NCBI RefSeq assembly: GCF_001687625.2
Contig: NZ_CP016538.2
Coordinates: 2,076,501-2,140,500, forward strand
Reading direction: 5' to 3'
Length of the DNA stretch: 64,000 bases
Source: Planococcus maritimus
GTDB taxonomy: Bacteria > Bacillota > Bacilli > Bacillales_A > Planococcaceae
Shown: positions 1 to 10,630 of the stretch, in pieces
Position numbering within the stretch: position 1 is the first letter of the stretch
Layout of the letters: every line of letters begins with the position of its first letter
Notes under the pieces: model-generated
Databases searched by the model: none
What the model was told of the DNA's origin: nothing
Seen by the model: the letters and a program-made list of their open reading frames with translations, nothing else
Program-made: the position numbers and the translations under genes

Positions 1-246
1 GAACGCTCGGCCATGTTCTCCTATTGCAAAGTTCACTCCGAACGGCTTGTCAGTCAATTTCCGTACTTTACGAATCTCTGTCCGCAATTCATCTGGCCCC
101 GGTAGACTCATCGCCGTAATCTGGCCTAATCCCCCGGCATTTGAAACTGCCGCTGCTAACTCAGCATAAGCCAAATAAGCCAGGCCGCCTTGAATGATTG
201 GATAGTCGATGCCGAGTAGTTCAGTAACTCTTGTCTGAAACGCCAT
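1..246 (-). CDS. Nitronate monooxygenase family protein, N-terminal part
   Basis: Only the first 82 residues are present; the gene runs off the left edge. The start ATG at 246-244 follows a strong AAAGGAGTGGG ribosome binding site. The N-terminus reads TELLGIDYPIIQGGLAYLA, then a Gly-rich stretch (SNAGGLGQITA), which is the FMN-binding TIM-barrel opening of the nitronate monooxygenase/FabK (2-nitropropane dioxygenase) family. Family members oxidise alkyl nitronates with FMN and O2, and related proteins act as enoyl-ACP reductase II. The part seen cannot separate these; fabI elsewhere in the window makes the nitronate role more likely. It is divergent from speA. Confidence 0.8.
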   Translation of the reverse strand, partial: MAFQTRVTELLGIDYPIIQGGLAYLAYAELAAAVSNAGGLGQITAMSLPGPDELRTEIRKVRKLTDKPFGVNFAIGEHGRAF

Positions 247-356
247 AATCCCACTCCTTTTTTTCGTCCTCTCCATGTCTATTCGCTTCCATCTCAAAAT
301 TTCCTGTTGATTGCATCTACCTTATGTCAGGATGCTGAAAATAAGTCAGACATCTG

Positions 357-372
357 TACTATATGTATAGTA
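357..372. promoter_or_regulatory. Palindromic operator candidate upstream of speA
   Basis: TACTATATGTATAGTA has two 7-bp arms (TACTATA and TATAGTA) around a 2-nt centre. It lies about 18 bp upstream of an extended -10 hexamer TATAAT at 391-396, so a bound protein would cover the -35 region. No good -35 hexamer is present, which fits activator-dependent or regulated transcription. The regulator is unknown. Confidence 0.4.
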
Positions 373-437
373 ACGAAGAGACTTGCATGCTATAATTTTT
401 CTTGTTTTCATTTTGAAAAAGTGAGGTGCACGTCCCA

Positions 438-1907
438 TTGTCACAACTCGAAACGCCGCTCTTTGATGCCTTATTGAAGCATCGGAATCGGCATCCCATA
501 CAATTCCACATTCCCGGCCATAAAAAAGGGCAAGGAGTCGATCCCGCTTTTCGGGAATTTGTCGGCGATAATATTCTGTCTATCGACTTAATCAATATAG
601 CACCACTCGATGACCTCCATTCCCCAAAAGGCGCTATTAAACAAGCGCAAGAGCTGGCAGCAAAAGCCTTCGGGGCTGACCATACCTTTTTCTCGGTCCA
701 AGGAACGAGCGGCGCCATCATGACAATGATCTTGAGCGTTGTCGGGCCAAACGATAAAATCTTGGTCCCGCGCAATGTCCATAAATCGATCATGTCGGCC
801 ATTGTTTTTGCCGGCGCTATTCCTGTCTTCATTCACCCAGAAGTCGATCCGGAATTAGGAATTTCCCACGGTATTTCACCTGAATCCGTTGAAAAAGCTT
901 TAATTGAATACCCCGATGCCAAGGCTGTGCTCGTCATCAATCCAACTTATTTTGGGGTCGCGGCAGACTTGAAGCGCATTGTCGATGTTGCACATAGCAA
1001 GTCTATTCCCGTGCTCGTCGATGAGGCACACGGCGTTCATATCCATTTCCATAAATCGTTGCCGGTTTCCGCCATGGCAGCGGGCGCGGACATGGCAGCC
1101 ACATCTGTTCATAAACTAGGAGGCTCCATGACACAAAGCTCCGTATTGAATGTGCGTGAGGGCTTGGTGTCGCCAAAGCGCGTACAAGCGACTCTGTCGA
1201 TGCTTACGACTACATCGACTTCTTATCCGATTCTTGCCTCACTTGATACTGCGCGCCGCCAACTTGCCATACACGGATTTGACTTGATCGACCAAACCAT
1301 CCGCCTGGCACAAGACGCACGCAAACGAATCAATAAAATTCCTCATCTCGTATGTGTTGGAAAAGAATTGCTCAATTCTTCTGCCACTTACGATATGGAC
1401 CCGACCAAATTATTGATCAGCGTCAAAAACCTTGGCATTACTGGCCATCAAGCGGAGGAATGGCTGCGCGAGAATGCCAATATCGAAATCGAACTGTCCG
1501 ATTTATACAATATCTTATGCTTAGTCACGCTTGGCGACAGCCGCAAAGAAATCAATTTGCTCGTGAACGCCTTGCAGCGCATGAGTGAAGCTTTGGAGAC
1601 AGAACAGGCAGTGTCGGAACCTGTCGTCTTATTGCCAGAAATTCCACGTTTAGCTGTGACGCCGCGTGATGCTTTTTATGCAGAGACTGAAATTATACCG
1701 ATAGATGATGCAGTTGGCCGCATTTCTGCTGAGTTTATTATGGTTTATCCTCCAGGCATTCCCATATTCATTCCAGGAGAGATCATTACCGAGGAAAACA
1801 TTTCCTATATCCACACCAACGTCAAAGCAGGTTTGCCCGTGCAAGGACCGGAAGATGATTCACTTCAAACTCTACACGTCATCAAAGAACATCATGCATT
1901 CCGCTAA
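438..1907 (+). CDS. speA: Arginine decarboxylase (Orn/Lys/Arg decarboxylase family)
   Basis: A 489-residue PLP-dependent fold-type I decarboxylase. The N-terminus has the family motif QFHIPGHKKGQG; VDEAHGVH and the PLP-lysine motif ATSVHKLGG lie near residues 195-230; a C-terminal Orn/Arg decarboxylase domain ends the protein. The start is taken as TTG 438, nine bases after GAGGTG, because it gives an N-terminus (SQLETPLFDALLKH) matching B. subtilis SpeA; a GTG at 426 would overlap the ribosome binding site. In B. subtilis speA also lies next to pdhD. The enzyme makes agmatine from arginine, the entry to putrescine and spermidine. Lysine decarboxylase activity cannot be excluded from sequence. 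Confidence 0.88.
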   Translation: MSQLETPLFDALLKHRNRHPIQFHIPGHKKGQGVDPAFREFVGDNILSIDLINIAPLDDLHSPKGAIKQAQELAAKAFGADHTFFSVQGTSGAIMTMILSVVGPNDKILVPRNVHKSIMSAIVFAGAIPVFIHPEVDPELGISHGISPESVEKALIEYPDAKAVLVINPTYFGVAADLKRIVDVAHSKSIPVLVDEAHGVHIHFHKSLPVSAMAAGADMAATSVHKLGGSMTQSSVLNVREGLVSPKRVQATLSMLTTTSTSYPILASLDTARRQLAIHGFDLIDQTIRLAQDARKRINKIPHLVCVGKELLNSSATYDMDPTKLLISVKNLGITGHQAEEWLRENANIEIELSDLYNILCLVTLGDSRKEINLLVNALQRMSEALETEQAVSEPVVLLPEIPRLAVTPRDAFYAETEIIPIDDAVGRISAEFIMVYPPGIPIFIPGEIITEENISYIHTNVKAGLPVQGPEDDSLQTLHVIKEHHAFR

Positions 1908-1924
1908 TGGTATACAATTACAAT

Positions 1925-1962
1925 AAAAAGGTTCCAGCGCAATTTGCGCCGGAACCTTTTTT
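1925..1962. terminator. Bidirectional terminator, speA / deacetylase
   Basis: The stem AAAGGTTCC-GCGC / GCGC-GGAACCTTT is followed by T-runs in both directions. It sits between the convergent speA and polysaccharide deacetylase genes. Confidence 0.85.
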
Positions 1963-1966
1963 ACGA

Positions 1967-2830
1967 TCAGATCCCTTCTATTTCGTTCGGATCTACAAAT
2001 TCATACCCTTTTTTACGCAGCCCTTCAATAATTTGCGGCAAAGCTTCATTGGTCCATTCCCTGTCATGCATCAGCAGATTTCCGCCGTTATTGAGTTCAG
2101 GGGCATTGACCATAATGTCTGTCAACGCTTCAGTTTCCATATAGCCTTGCATATAATCATAGCCGTAAGTCCAGTTCATGCGTACCATGCCTTGTTCTTG
2201 AACGAGCGCTTTACTAAACTCGGTATTGACACCAAAAGGAGCACGGAAAAATTTCGGTGCCTCTCCGATGATTGCCTCAACACGATCGTTTAGCAACAAG
2301 ATTTCTTCTTGCTGGACGCTTTCTGTAGACTGCTTCAAATTCACATGGGTATTCGTATGATTGCCGATTGCGAAGCCCATGTCGTGAATTTCAGACAAGT
2401 TCTCTTGTTCTTCTTCAGTATCCAGGAAATGCCCATTGACGAAAAAGATAGCTGGGACATCGAGTTCTTTCAAGGTCTCGGCCATCTCCAAAGCATATGT
2501 ATCCGGCGCATCATCGATCGTGATCAACACCGCTTGTTCGTTTGCATCGCCAATCGCTTCAACTTTCGAGTTTTGAGGATTGATGCGGTAACGCGGTTTG
2601 GCAGCCTGCTCGCTGGCTTCTTCCGACTCTTGCTCCTCAGCATTTTCTTGCTCTTCTATTTGTGCTTGATCCTTTTGTTCGCTTGCCGATTCGGATGCGA
2701 TATCTTCCTCAATTTCTGTTGGTGTTGCTTCATCTTGTGCTGGATCTACCGGTTCCTGTGCAGTTTCATCGGAACACGCCCCGAGTAAAAATACTGCACA
2801 TGCCGACAGCAGCCAATTTCGTTTTTTCAT
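1967..2830 (-). CDS. Polysaccharide deacetylase lipoprotein (NodB domain)
   Basis: A 287-residue exported protein. The start ATG at 2830 follows GGGAGG; it gives a lipoprotein signal (MKKRNWLLSACAVFLLGAC) with lipobox LGAC. An acidic, Glu/Gln-rich linker of about 70 residues precedes the NodB domain. That domain carries TIDDAPD (catalytic and metal Asp, variant of TFDDGP), GNHTNTHVN (metal His pair), RAPFG and LLMHD. It probably removes acetyl groups from a cell wall polysaccharide such as peptidoglycan GlcNAc or MurNAc. All zinc ligands and the base appear present. The exact substrate is unknown. Confidence 0.85.
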   Translation of the reverse strand: MKKRNWLLSACAVFLLGACSDETAQEPVDPAQDEATPTEIEEDIASESASEQKDQAQIEEQENAEEQESEEASEQAAKPRYRINPQNSKVEAIGDANEQAVLITIDDAPDTYALEMAETLKELDVPAIFFVNGHFLDTEEEQENLSEIHDMGFAIGNHTNTHVNLKQSTESVQQEEILLLNDRVEAIIGEAPKFFRAPFGVNTEFSKALVQEQGMVRMNWTYGYDYMQGYMETEALTDIMVNAPELNNGGNLLMHDREWTNEALPQIIEGLRKKGYEFVDPNEIEGI

Positions 2831-2882
2831 AACCAACCTCCCTGTGTAAAATTTTAACATAGTATCGCTGGATAAGGCATAG

Positions 2883-2911
2883 AAAAAAGGACCGCATTTT
2901 GCGGTCCTTTT
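2883..2911 (-). terminator. Terminator of the pdh operon
   Basis: Read on the minus strand, AAAGGACCGC-AAAAT-GCGGTCCTTTTTT directly follows the pdhD stop codon. Confidence 0.85.
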
Positions 2912-2919
2912 AAAGTTAA

Positions 2920-4329
2920 TTATTTGATGATGTGAATCGGCGTACCTAGAGCTACTTCTGCCGCTTCCATTGTAATCTCAGCCAATGTCGGGTGAGCGTG
3001 GATCGTCATTGCGATGTCTTCCACAGTCATGCCCGCTTCGATTGCCAAGCCAATTTCTGCAACCATGTCAGAAGCGCCCGCTCCAACGATTTGTCCACCT
3101 AGCAACAAACCATCTTCTTTACGGGATACCAATTTCACAAAGCCTTCAGAAGAGTTCAATGACAAAGCACGGCCGTTTGCGCCAAACGGGAATTTCGCTG
3201 CTGTCACTTCAAAACCTTCTTCTTTAGCTTGTTCTTCCGTCAAACCAACACTTGCAAGTTCAGGGTCTGTAAAGCAAACCGCTGGAATCGCCATGTAGTC
3301 AACTTCTGATTTTTCACCAGCAATCGCTTCAGCAGCAACTTTGCCTTCGTAAGATGCTTTGTGAGCCAATTGAAGACCAGCGACAATATCACCGATTGCA
3401 TAAATGTTCGGGATGCTTGTACGGCATTGCTTATCAACTTCGATAAGCCCGCGCTCGCCCATTTTGATGTTGAGCTCTTCAAGGCCCATTTCATCTGTGT
3501 TCGGACGGCGACCGACAGTTACCAATACGTAGTCTGCGTCGATTGTTTTCTCTTCGCCGCCTGCTTCGTATGAAACCGAAACGCCTGAATCTGATTCTTC
3601 TACGCCTTTAGCAGATGCTTTTGTGATGACTTCAACGCCTTTTTTCTTCAAGCCTTTTTTGACGATTGACGTCATTTGCTTTTCAAATCCAGCGAGAATG
3701 TCTGGTGCGCCTTCAAGGATTGTTACTTCAGAACCCATATTGGCATAGGCCGTTCCAAGCTCAGTTCCGATATAGCCGCCGCCGATGACGAGCAGTTTTT
3801 TCGGTACTTCTTTCAAAGCCAATGCGCCAGACGAATCGATCACGCGCTCTGAATACTTGAATGTTGGAATTTCAACTGGGCGTGAACCCGTTGCAATAAT
3901 CGCGTTTTTGAACTTATACGTTTGAGCAGAATCCGCGTCCATGATGCGGACAGTGTTTTCGTCTACGAAATATGCTTCGCCGCGGACGATTTCCACTTTA
4001 TTGCCTTTTAGCAAGGATTCAACGCCGCCAGTCAATTTCTTAACGACGCTGTCTTTGAACGATTGCGCTTTTTCGAAGTTCAAAGAAACTTCTTTTGCCA
4101 CGATGCCCATATCATCAGAATGCTGGGCTTCTTCAAAACGGTGGCCGACAGAGATCATCGCTTTTGAAGGGATACAGCCGACGTTCAAACAAACGCCGCC
4201 GATGTATTCTTTCTCAACGATGGTCACTTTTTGGCCAGTCTGTGCTGCACGGATAGCTGCGACATAGCCGCCAGGGCCTGAGCCGATGACGAGCGTGTCT
4301 GTTTCGATTGGGAAATCTCCTACTACCAT
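2920..4329 (-). CDS. pdhD: Dihydrolipoamide dehydrogenase (E3)
   Basis: A 469-residue FAD flavoprotein, last gene of the pyruvate dehydrogenase operon. It reoxidises dihydrolipoamide on E2 and passes electrons to NAD+. Visible motifs are the FAD dinucleotide fold ([16 protein letters not shown]), the redox disulfide [13 protein letters not shown], the NAD fold [12 protein letters not shown], the second FAD motif YAIGDIVAG, and the C-terminal catalytic base segment HAHPTLAE. Length equals that of typical Bacillus PdhD. It starts five bases after pdhC ends, so the two are co-translated. Confidence 0.97.
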   Translation of the reverse strand: MVVGDFPIETDTLVIGSGPGGYVAAIRAAQTGQKVTIVEKEYIGGVCLNVGCIPSKAMISVGHRFEEAQHSDDMGIVAKEVSLNFEKAQSFKDSVVKKLTGGVESLLKGNKVEIVRGEAYFVDENTVRIMDADSAQTYKFKNAIIATGSRPVEIPTFKYSERVIDSSGALALKEVPKKLLVIGGGYIGTELGTAYANMGSEVTILEGAPDILAGFEKQMTSIVKKGLKKKGVEVITKASAKGVEESDSGVSVSYEAGGEEKTIDADYVLVTVGRRPNTDEMGLEELNIKMGERGLIEVDKQCRTSIPNIYAIGDIVAGLQLAHKASYEGKVAAEAIAGEKSEVDYMAIPAVCFTDPELASVGLTEEQAKEEGFEVTAAKFPFGANGRALSLNSSEGFVKLVSRKEDGLLLGGQIVGAGASDMVAEIGLAIEAGMTVEDIAMTIHAHPTLAEITMEAAEVALGTPIHIIK

Positions 4330-4334
4330 AAGTT

Positions 4335-5729
4335 TTACGCCTCCATTAATAGTAATTCTGGTTCACTTAACAAACGCTTGATGTGATTTAATGCATGTTG
4401 TGCAGTTGCTCCGTCGATCATGCGGTGATCGAAGCTCAATGACAATGCTAACACAGGAGCTGCTACAATTTCACCATTTTTCACTACCGGTTTTTCGGCA
4501 ATGCGCCCAATGCCCAAAATAGCAACTTCCGGATGGTTAATGACTGGCGTAAACCATTGGCCGCCTGCAGATCCGATGTTTGTAATCGAGCATGACGCGC
4601 CTTTCATTTCAGCAGATGACAATTTGCCGTCGCGCGCTTTTGTTGCAAGCTGGTTAATTTCATCAGAGACGGAGAACACGGATTTGCGGTCTGCATGCTT
4701 GATGACCGGAACGAGCAATCCTTTATCTGTATCAGCGGCAATTCCGATATTGAAGTAATGTTTTTGGATTACTTCACCGGTTTCGTCGTCGAACGATGTG
4801 TTCAGCGCTGGGAATTCACGCAATGTGCTGACTAAAGCTTTAACGACATACGGCAAGTACGTCAACTTAATGTCTTTTTCGGCAGCGATGTCTTTGAATT
4901 TTTTACGGTGTGCTACGAGTTCGGTTACATCGACTTCGTCCATCAACGCGACGTGAGGAGCGGTATGCTTCGAATGCACCATTGCTTTGGCGATGGCTTT
5001 GCGCATGCCGGACATTTTTTCGCGCGTTTCTGGGAATTCACCTTCTGGAGCGGCTGCAGCTGCTGGCGCTTCTTTTGTTTCTTCTGTTTCTTGTGAAGCA
5101 GCTTCCTGTTCTGCTGCTGGCGCTTCTTGCTCCTGGCCGCCGTCCAAGAACGCTTCGATGTCTTGTTTCATAATGCGCCCGTTGTCGCCAGAGCCTTTGA
5201 CTTTCTTAATATCGACTTCTTTTTCACGCGCAAATTTGCGCACAGATGGCATCGCGATGACGCGTTTGTTCGGATCGCTGTCTGCTTCATCAGCTTGTGG
5301 CTGATCGCCGGCACCAGTTTCGCCTTGTGGTTTGCTTTCAGGAGCTGCTTCTTTTTCGACATTTTCGCCTGATTCAGCTGTTCCTGATTGAACCTGCTCT
5401 TCTGTTTCTTCTTGTTTCTCTTCTTGTTTCGCTTCAGGAGCCGGTTTTTCTTCGTCGTCTTTCCCGCCTTTGAAGTGAACATCATCGGCATCCGGGGAAT
5501 CGATTTTTACGAGTACATCTCCAACGACTGCAACCGTTCCTTCGTCTACGAGCACTTCCTCGATAGTTCCTGAAACAGGAGACGGGATTTCTACGACCGC
5601 TTTATCATTCTGTACTTCACATAGAATATCGTCTTCTTCGATCGTGTCTCCGGCCTTGATAAACCATTTTACTATTTCACCTTCGTGGATACCTTCACCG
5701 ATATCCGGCAATCGAAATTCAAAAGCCAT
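4335..5729 (-). CDS. pdhC: Pyruvate dehydrogenase E2, dihydrolipoyl acetyltransferase
   Basis: A 464-residue core subunit. The start ATG at 5729 follows AAAGGGTGAC and begins [13 protein letters not shown]; an in-frame upstream ATG lacks this context. Domains in order: one lipoyl domain with the lipoyl lysine in QNDKAVVEI (about residue 43), a long Glu/Gln/Ala linker, a peripheral subunit-binding domain ([15 protein letters not shown]), a second Ala/Glu linker, and the catalytic acyltransferase domain ending with DHRMIDGA (HxxxDG). It transfers acetyl from lipoamide to CoA. It is separated from pdhB by a 171-nt gap with a strong hairpin. Confidence 0.96.
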   Translation of the reverse strand: MAFEFRLPDIGEGIHEGEIVKWFIKAGDTIEEDDILCEVQNDKAVVEIPSPVSGTIEEVLVDEGTVAVVGDVLVKIDSPDADDVHFKGGKDDEEKPAPEAKQEEKQEETEEQVQSGTAESGENVEKEAAPESKPQGETGAGDQPQADEADSDPNKRVIAMPSVRKFAREKEVDIKKVKGSGDNGRIMKQDIEAFLDGGQEQEAPAAEQEAASQETEETKEAPAAAAAPEGEFPETREKMSGMRKAIAKAMVHSKHTAPHVALMDEVDVTELVAHRKKFKDIAAEKDIKLTYLPYVVKALVSTLREFPALNTSFDDETGEVIQKHYFNIGIAADTDKGLLVPVIKHADRKSVFSVSDEINQLATKARDGKLSSAEMKGASCSITNIGSAGGQWFTPVINHPEVAILGIGRIAEKPVVKNGEIVAAPVLALSLSFDHRMIDGATAQHALNHIKRLLSEPELLLMEA

Positions 5730-5795
5730 TCTAGTCACCCTTTCTATTGTACGTTCGATACGGCGCGCCATATCAAGTGCTGCCATTTCATAGTG

Positions 5796-5839
5796 ATTCA
5801 GCCCAGGATCCGAAAAAACGGAAGTCAGATGGGCTGAAT
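5796..5839 (-). other. Intercistronic stem-loop between pdhB and pdhC
   Basis: The inverted repeat ATTCAGCCCA / TGGGCTGAAT encloses an inner TCCG-TTTTTT-CGGA hairpin. No T-run follows on the minus strand, so it is not a plain terminator. It could protect a processed pdhCD transcript or tune E1:E2 ratio. Confidence 0.6.
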
Positions 5840-5900
5840 ACAGTTCTTCTTTCTATATTACCGCTTAGTAAGAGCGCATTCGCTCCCCCTTACCGGTCAA

Positions 5901-6878
5901 TTAAAAGTTCAATACTTTGTTCGCTGTTTCTACTATATCCTTAGCATTCGGCAACCAAACTTGCTCAGCTTGCGAGAATGGGAAAACAGAGTCTGGTGCT
6001 GTGACACGGAGTACTGGAGCTTCTAAGCTCAAGATTGCGCGGTCGTTGATTTCAGCTACGACGCTCGCTGCAATGCCAGCTTGTTTTTGAGCTTCTTGTA
6101 CAACGATTGCACGGTTTGTTTTTTCGACAGATGCAATGATCGCTTCGATATCAAGTGGCTGGACTGTGCGCAAGTCAATGACTTCCACTGAATGTCCGTC
6201 TTTTTCCAACTCTTCTGCTGCTTTCATGCTTTCCTGTACCATCGCACCGTAAGTGATGATGGAGAGGTCTGTTCCTTCACGCTTCACATCGGCTTTGCCG
6301 AGGGGAATTGTGTATTCTTCTTCCGGCACTTCTTGGCGGAATGAACGATACAATTTCATATGCTCCAAGAAAATAACTGGATCGTTGTCACGGATTGCTG
6401 AAATCAACAAGCCTTTTGCATCGTATGGTGTTGACGGAATGACTACTTTCAAGCCAGGCTGTGAAGTCATTAATCCTTCAAGTGAATCAGCGTGCATTTC
6501 CGGTGTGTGCACGCCACCGCCGAATGGTGAACGAATCGTTACAGGAGACGTCAATGTGCCGCCGCTGCGGTAGCGCATACGTGCCATTTGGCCACTGATG
6601 GAGTCCATGACTTCAAATACGAAGCCGAAAAATTGGATTTCTGGTACTGGGCGATAGCCTTGAAGCGCCAGGCCGATTGCAAGCCCGCCGATTCCTGATT
6701 CAGCAAGTGGTGTGTCAAATACACGATCTTCGCCAAATTCTTTTTGCAAACCTTCAGTTGCGCGGAATACACCGCCATTATTACCTACGTCTTCACCGAA
6801 AACCAGAACATTTTCATCATTTTTCATTTCTGTTTTCAGAGCGTCCGTAATCGCTTGGATCATCGTCATTTGTGCCAT
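5901..6878 (-). CDS. pdhB: Pyruvate dehydrogenase E1 beta subunit
   Basis: A 325-residue transketolase-like subunit with the pyrimidine-binding N-domain ([31 protein letters not shown]) and transketolase C-terminal domain ([19 protein letters not shown]). With PdhA it forms the TPP-dependent E1 that decarboxylates pyruvate and acetylates the E2 lipoyl group. It starts three bases after pdhA ends, so translation is coupled. Length is the family norm (B. subtilis PdhB is 325). Confidence 0.97.
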   Translation of the reverse strand: MAQMTMIQAITDALKTEMKNDENVLVFGEDVGNNGGVFRATEGLQKEFGEDRVFDTPLAESGIGGLAIGLALQGYRPVPEIQFFGFVFEVMDSISGQMARMRYRSGGTLTSPVTIRSPFGGGVHTPEMHADSLEGLMTSQPGLKVVIPSTPYDAKGLLISAIRDNDPVIFLEHMKLYRSFRQEVPEEEYTIPLGKADVKREGTDLSIITYGAMVQESMKAAEELEKDGHSVEVIDLRTVQPLDIEAIIASVEKTNRAIVVQEAQKQAGIAASVVAEINDRAILSLEAPVLRVTAPDSVFPFSQAEQVWLPNAKDIVETANKVLNF

Positions 6879-6881
6879 GGC

Positions 6882-8009
<1,128 letters not shown>

Positions 8010-8066
8010 TTATCTGTATTAAAATTTTAACACTAGCTTAGTGATACAATCGCCACATTCTTTTTC

Positions 8067-8095
8067 AGTATACGCCACCATAATATTACGGTCAA
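8067..8095 (-). promoter_or_regulatory. SigA-type promoter of pdhABCD
   Basis: On the minus strand TTGACC (8095-8090), a 17-bp spacer and TATACT (8072-8067) form a near-consensus promoter about 75 bp upstream of the pdhA start. The rest of the 255-bp gap to ykyA is AT-rich and carries a second TATAAT-like hexamer near 8185 without a clear -35. Confidence 0.75.
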
Positions 8096-8224
8096 TCATT
8101 GAAGAATATTACAATATACGTGTATACCCGTTTTTATAAATCTTAAAAATGTTCCCAACTGTACTATAAGGAAATAGTCATCTGTATTATAATACAAGGG
8201 ATTCTAACATCGCTTTTATAGCAC

Positions 8225-8251
8225 AGAAAAAAGCAGCCTGTCCGGCTGCTC
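8225..8251 (-). terminator. Terminator of ykyA
   Basis: On the minus strand AGCAGCC-GGACA-GGCTGCT is followed by TTTTTT; the hairpin begins in the last codons of ykyA. Confidence 0.8.
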
Positions 8252-8894
8252 ATTCGTTTTCGGCATTCATTTTTTCAATGGTTTCGTTTTTCAATTCATT
8301 AAACTGTTCTGTTTGTTCGTTGAAAGCTGTTACTGCCTGTTGTACCAGTTCATTTTGTTCGTTTACTTCATCTGTTTTTTCCTGTAGCGTTGCAAGGTCC
8401 ATCTCTTCTTCAGCTACCATGGCGTATAATTCTTTCTGTCGTTCAACCAACGCCTGGTAAGCGTCAGTGAATTCTCCATGTTTCGCGAAACGTTCGTCCA
8501 TTTGTGCTTTCAACGCTTCAAGATTTGCTTGTAGCGTTTCATCTTCCGTCTCTTCGATCAATTGGCCGATTTCCGTAAATTCTTCAGCTGCCCCTTGCAT
8601 CGATTCACGTTCCGTTGCCAATAGTTCAAGCCTCTCATCGGCAGAAGCAATTGCTTCCTGAGATTTTTCTTCCACTTCCGCCTGCTGTTCTTTGGTCAAT
8701 GCCATAATCGATTCAAACAGTTCTTGCTCGTTCTGTTCGCGACTCTGCAATTCACTTTGCACTTCCCGGTAATCCGCTTCCTCTTCGAAAGTCGCTTCTA
8801 GTATTTCGTTCAGCTGTTGCTCAGTCGACTCGCCCGAACAAGCCGTTAGAAAGAGCGTGCCGGTCAAAACCGTGGCGATGGCTATTTTCTTCAC
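8250..8894 (-). CDS. ykyA: YkyA-like putative cell-wall-binding lipoprotein
   Basis: A 214-residue predicted lipoprotein. The start is GTG at 8894, seven bases after GGGGGA; it gives the signal MKKIAIATVLTGTLFLTAC with lipobox LTAC. The mature part is almost entirely Glu/Gln-rich heptad-like helix, predicted coiled coil (for example EEKSQEAIASADERLELLA). The family (YkyA) sits next to pdhA in Bacillus too. Its function is not established. There is no catalytic motif, so it is probably a surface structural or binding protein. Confidence 0.8.
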   Translation of the reverse strand: MKKIAIATVLTGTLFLTACSGESTEQQLNEILEATFEEEADYREVQSELQSREQNEQELFESIMALTKEQQAEVEEKSQEAIASADERLELLATERESMQGAAEEFTEIGQLIEETEDETLQANLEALKAQMDERFAKHGEFTDAYQALVERQKELYAMVAEEEMDLATLQEKTDEVNEQNELVQQAVTAFNEQTEQFNELKNETIEKMNAENE

Positions 8895-9041
8895 AATAAA
8901 GTCCCCCTTGATTTCCATGAATTAACTATAGAATGATTATCGGCAAAATACAATGGTAGGAAGAGCTTTTTCTTTTTTCAAAAATGCAATCATGCGCTAC
9001 AATAAGATGTACTAGCGAGCAGCATGAAAGGATGAACACAC

Positions 9042-9614
9042 GTGATTTTAATGAATGACATTGTCCGCGAAGGACACCCTGCACTCCGCCAAAAAGCAGA
9101 AGAGGTTAAACTTCCACTTTCCGAAGAAGACCGTAAGCTTGGCGAAGAGCTATTGGAATATGTAAAAAACAGCCAAGATGATGAGCTGGTTGATAAATAC
9201 GATTTGCGCCCGGGCGTTGGCATCGCCGCACCTCAAATTAATGTCTCCAAACGGATATTCGCTCTGCATTTCGACGAGCATTCCGGTGAAAACTTGAGCC
9301 TCGTTGCAGTCAATCCAAAAATCGTCAGCCATTCTGTCGAAAAAGCCTATCTATCAGGCGGCGAAGGCTGTTTGTCCGTTGACCGTTCGGTTCCGGGATA
9401 TGTACCGCGTTATGCACGCATTACGGTCAAGGGCTATACGCTTTCCGGCGAAGCATTTAAAATGCGTTTAAAAGGATTGCCTGCTATCGCTTTCCAACAT
9501 GAACTTGATCATTTGAACGGCATCATGTTCTACGACCACATCAACCCGAAAGATCCGTTCCAGGAAGTAGAAAATGGCTCGGCTATCGACCTCCAAGCAG
9601 AAACAGCAGAATGA
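9042..9614 (+). CDS. def: Peptide deformylase
   Basis: A 190-residue iron/zinc hydrolase that removes the formyl group from nascent N-terminal methionine. The three family motifs are visible: GVGIAAPQI, EGCLSV (metal Cys) and HELDH (two metal His plus catalytic Glu). The insertion typical of type 2 deformylases of Gram-positives is present between motifs 1 and 2. The GTG start at 9042 follows AAAGGATG; the N-terminus MILMNDIVREGHPALR aligns with B. subtilis DefB (YkrB), which is also beside ykyA. Confidence 0.95.
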   Translation: MILMNDIVREGHPALRQKAEEVKLPLSEEDRKLGEELLEYVKNSQDDELVDKYDLRPGVGIAAPQINVSKRIFALHFDEHSGENLSLVAVNPKIVSHSVEKAYLSGGEGCLSVDRSVPGYVPRYARITVKGYTLSGEAFKMRLKGLPAIAFQHELDHLNGIMFYDHINPKDPFQEVENGSAIDLQAETAE

Positions 9615-9616
9615 CG

Positions 9617-9646
9617 AAACCCCGCCCAATCTTGGGCGGGGTTTTA
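9617..9646 (+). terminator. Terminator of def
   Basis: AACCCCGCCCA-ATCT-TGGGCGGGGTTTT immediately follows the def stop codon. Confidence 0.85.
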
Positions 9647-9680
9647 TGGTGACCTTGAAATTTTTACATCCGTAACATTT

Positions 9681-10454
9681 TTAGCGGCTAAGTCCGAGAA
9701 ACTCAAATGCGCGGGCTAGTCCGCCTTCATCAACATGCCCTGTGACATGATTTGCGCGTTTCTTGGTTTCTTCATGGCCGTTAGCCATCGCAACGCTATA
9801 GCCCGCAATTTCCATCATTTGAAGATCGTTCAAACCATCACCGAATGCAATCGTGTCTTCGAGTCGATGGCCGGTCGAACGGATCAATTGTTTGATGCCT
9901 TCTGCCTTACTGCCGCCTTTAGGCAGGATATCGCATGATACTCGATGCCAGCGCACAAAATCCACACTGTGAAATTCTTCGTGATATTGGCTTTCTTCAT
10001 GTTCTTCGCAGAAGACCAACGCCTGATAAACGTCGTTTGTGCGGTAAAATTCTTTATCCTTCTCAGGATGCGGGAGCTTCAAACTTGTGATGCTTTCGTC
10101 AATGTCCGGGTGGAAATCGATAGACGATACCATCTTGTGCTCATTCAAGAACACCAAAGGATGGTCCCGTTCTTCTGCAAAAGCCAACACTTTCCCCAAA
10201 GTCTCTGCGCCGATCGCCTGTTTGTGCACCGCTTTGTTTTCATAAGCGATGTATTGGCCATTGAATGTGATGTACGTATCAATTGCTAATTCCTCCAGCA
10301 ATGATCCAATCATAAACGGCGCTCGGCCCGTTGCGATAGCCAGGTGATGGCCATTTGCGCGCGCTGCATTCAAGGCTTTTTTCGTTGCATCCGGCAACTG
10401 CTTGTTCGTGTCTAGCAAGGTACCGTCGATATCCAATAACAATAATTTTGACAT
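9681..10454 (-). CDS. HAD superfamily, Cof-type phosphatase (YkrA-like)
   Basis: A 257-residue protein starting at the ATG preceded by GGAGAT. Motif I is LLLDIDGTLLDT (nucleophile and acid Asp), motif II is AIATGRAP, motif III the lysine in KGGSKAEGIKQL, and motif IV GDGLNDLQM. A C2-type cap lies between residues 85 and 190. Members dephosphorylate small sugar or cofactor phosphates. B. subtilis ykrA has the same position next to def, so orthology is likely, but the substrate is unknown. Confidence 0.85.
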   Translation of the reverse strand: MSKLLLLDIDGTLLDTNKQLPDATKKALNAARANGHHLAIATGRAPFMIGSLLEELAIDTYITFNGQYIAYENKAVHKQAIGAETLGKVLAFAEERDHPLVFLNEHKMVSSIDFHPDIDESITSLKLPHPEKDKEFYRTNDVYQALVFCEEHEESQYHEEFHSVDFVRWHRVSCDILPKGGSKAEGIKQLIRSTGHRLEDTIAFGDGLNDLQMMEIAGYSVAMANGHEETKKRANHVTGHVDEGGLARAFEFLGLSR

Positions 10455-10497
10455 ATTCTTATCTCCAATCTTTTGGGGCAATTCTTGATTCACCCTC

Positions 10498-10526
10498 TTT
10501 TCTTTTGTCAGAAAAAACAGTATACT
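10498..10526 (+). promoter_or_regulatory. Promoter candidate for a small transcription unit
   Basis: TTTCTT (10498-10503), a 17-bp spacer and TATACT (10521-10526) lie just upstream of a ribosome binding site and a 23-codon ORF. The -35 is weak and the -10 is good. Confidence 0.45.
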
Positions 10527-10547
10527 ATACATAAGGAGTGGTGGGCC

Positions 10548-10619
10548 ATGCTGAAACGGTTGAAACGCAGACTACTCAGACAGCTCAACGGCATTATGAA
10601 TAAAAAGAAGATAGCATAA
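10548..10619 (+). CDS. Basic microprotein, 23 aa, unknown function
   Basis: ATG at 10548 follows AAGGAG with a nine-base spacer, opens MLKRLKRRLLRQ and ends at TAA 10617-10619. The peptide is very rich in Lys and Arg with Leu/Ile spaced as in an amphipathic helix. A Rho-independent terminator follows at once and a promoter-like sequence precedes, so it looks like its own transcription unit of about 130 nt between ykrA and rpoY. I do not recognise it. It could be a small membrane- or nucleic-acid-binding peptide, or the transcript could be a regulatory RNA. Confidence 0.5.
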   Translation: MLKRLKRRLLRQLNGIMNKKKIA

Positions 10620-10630
10620 GGTTTGTTTCG

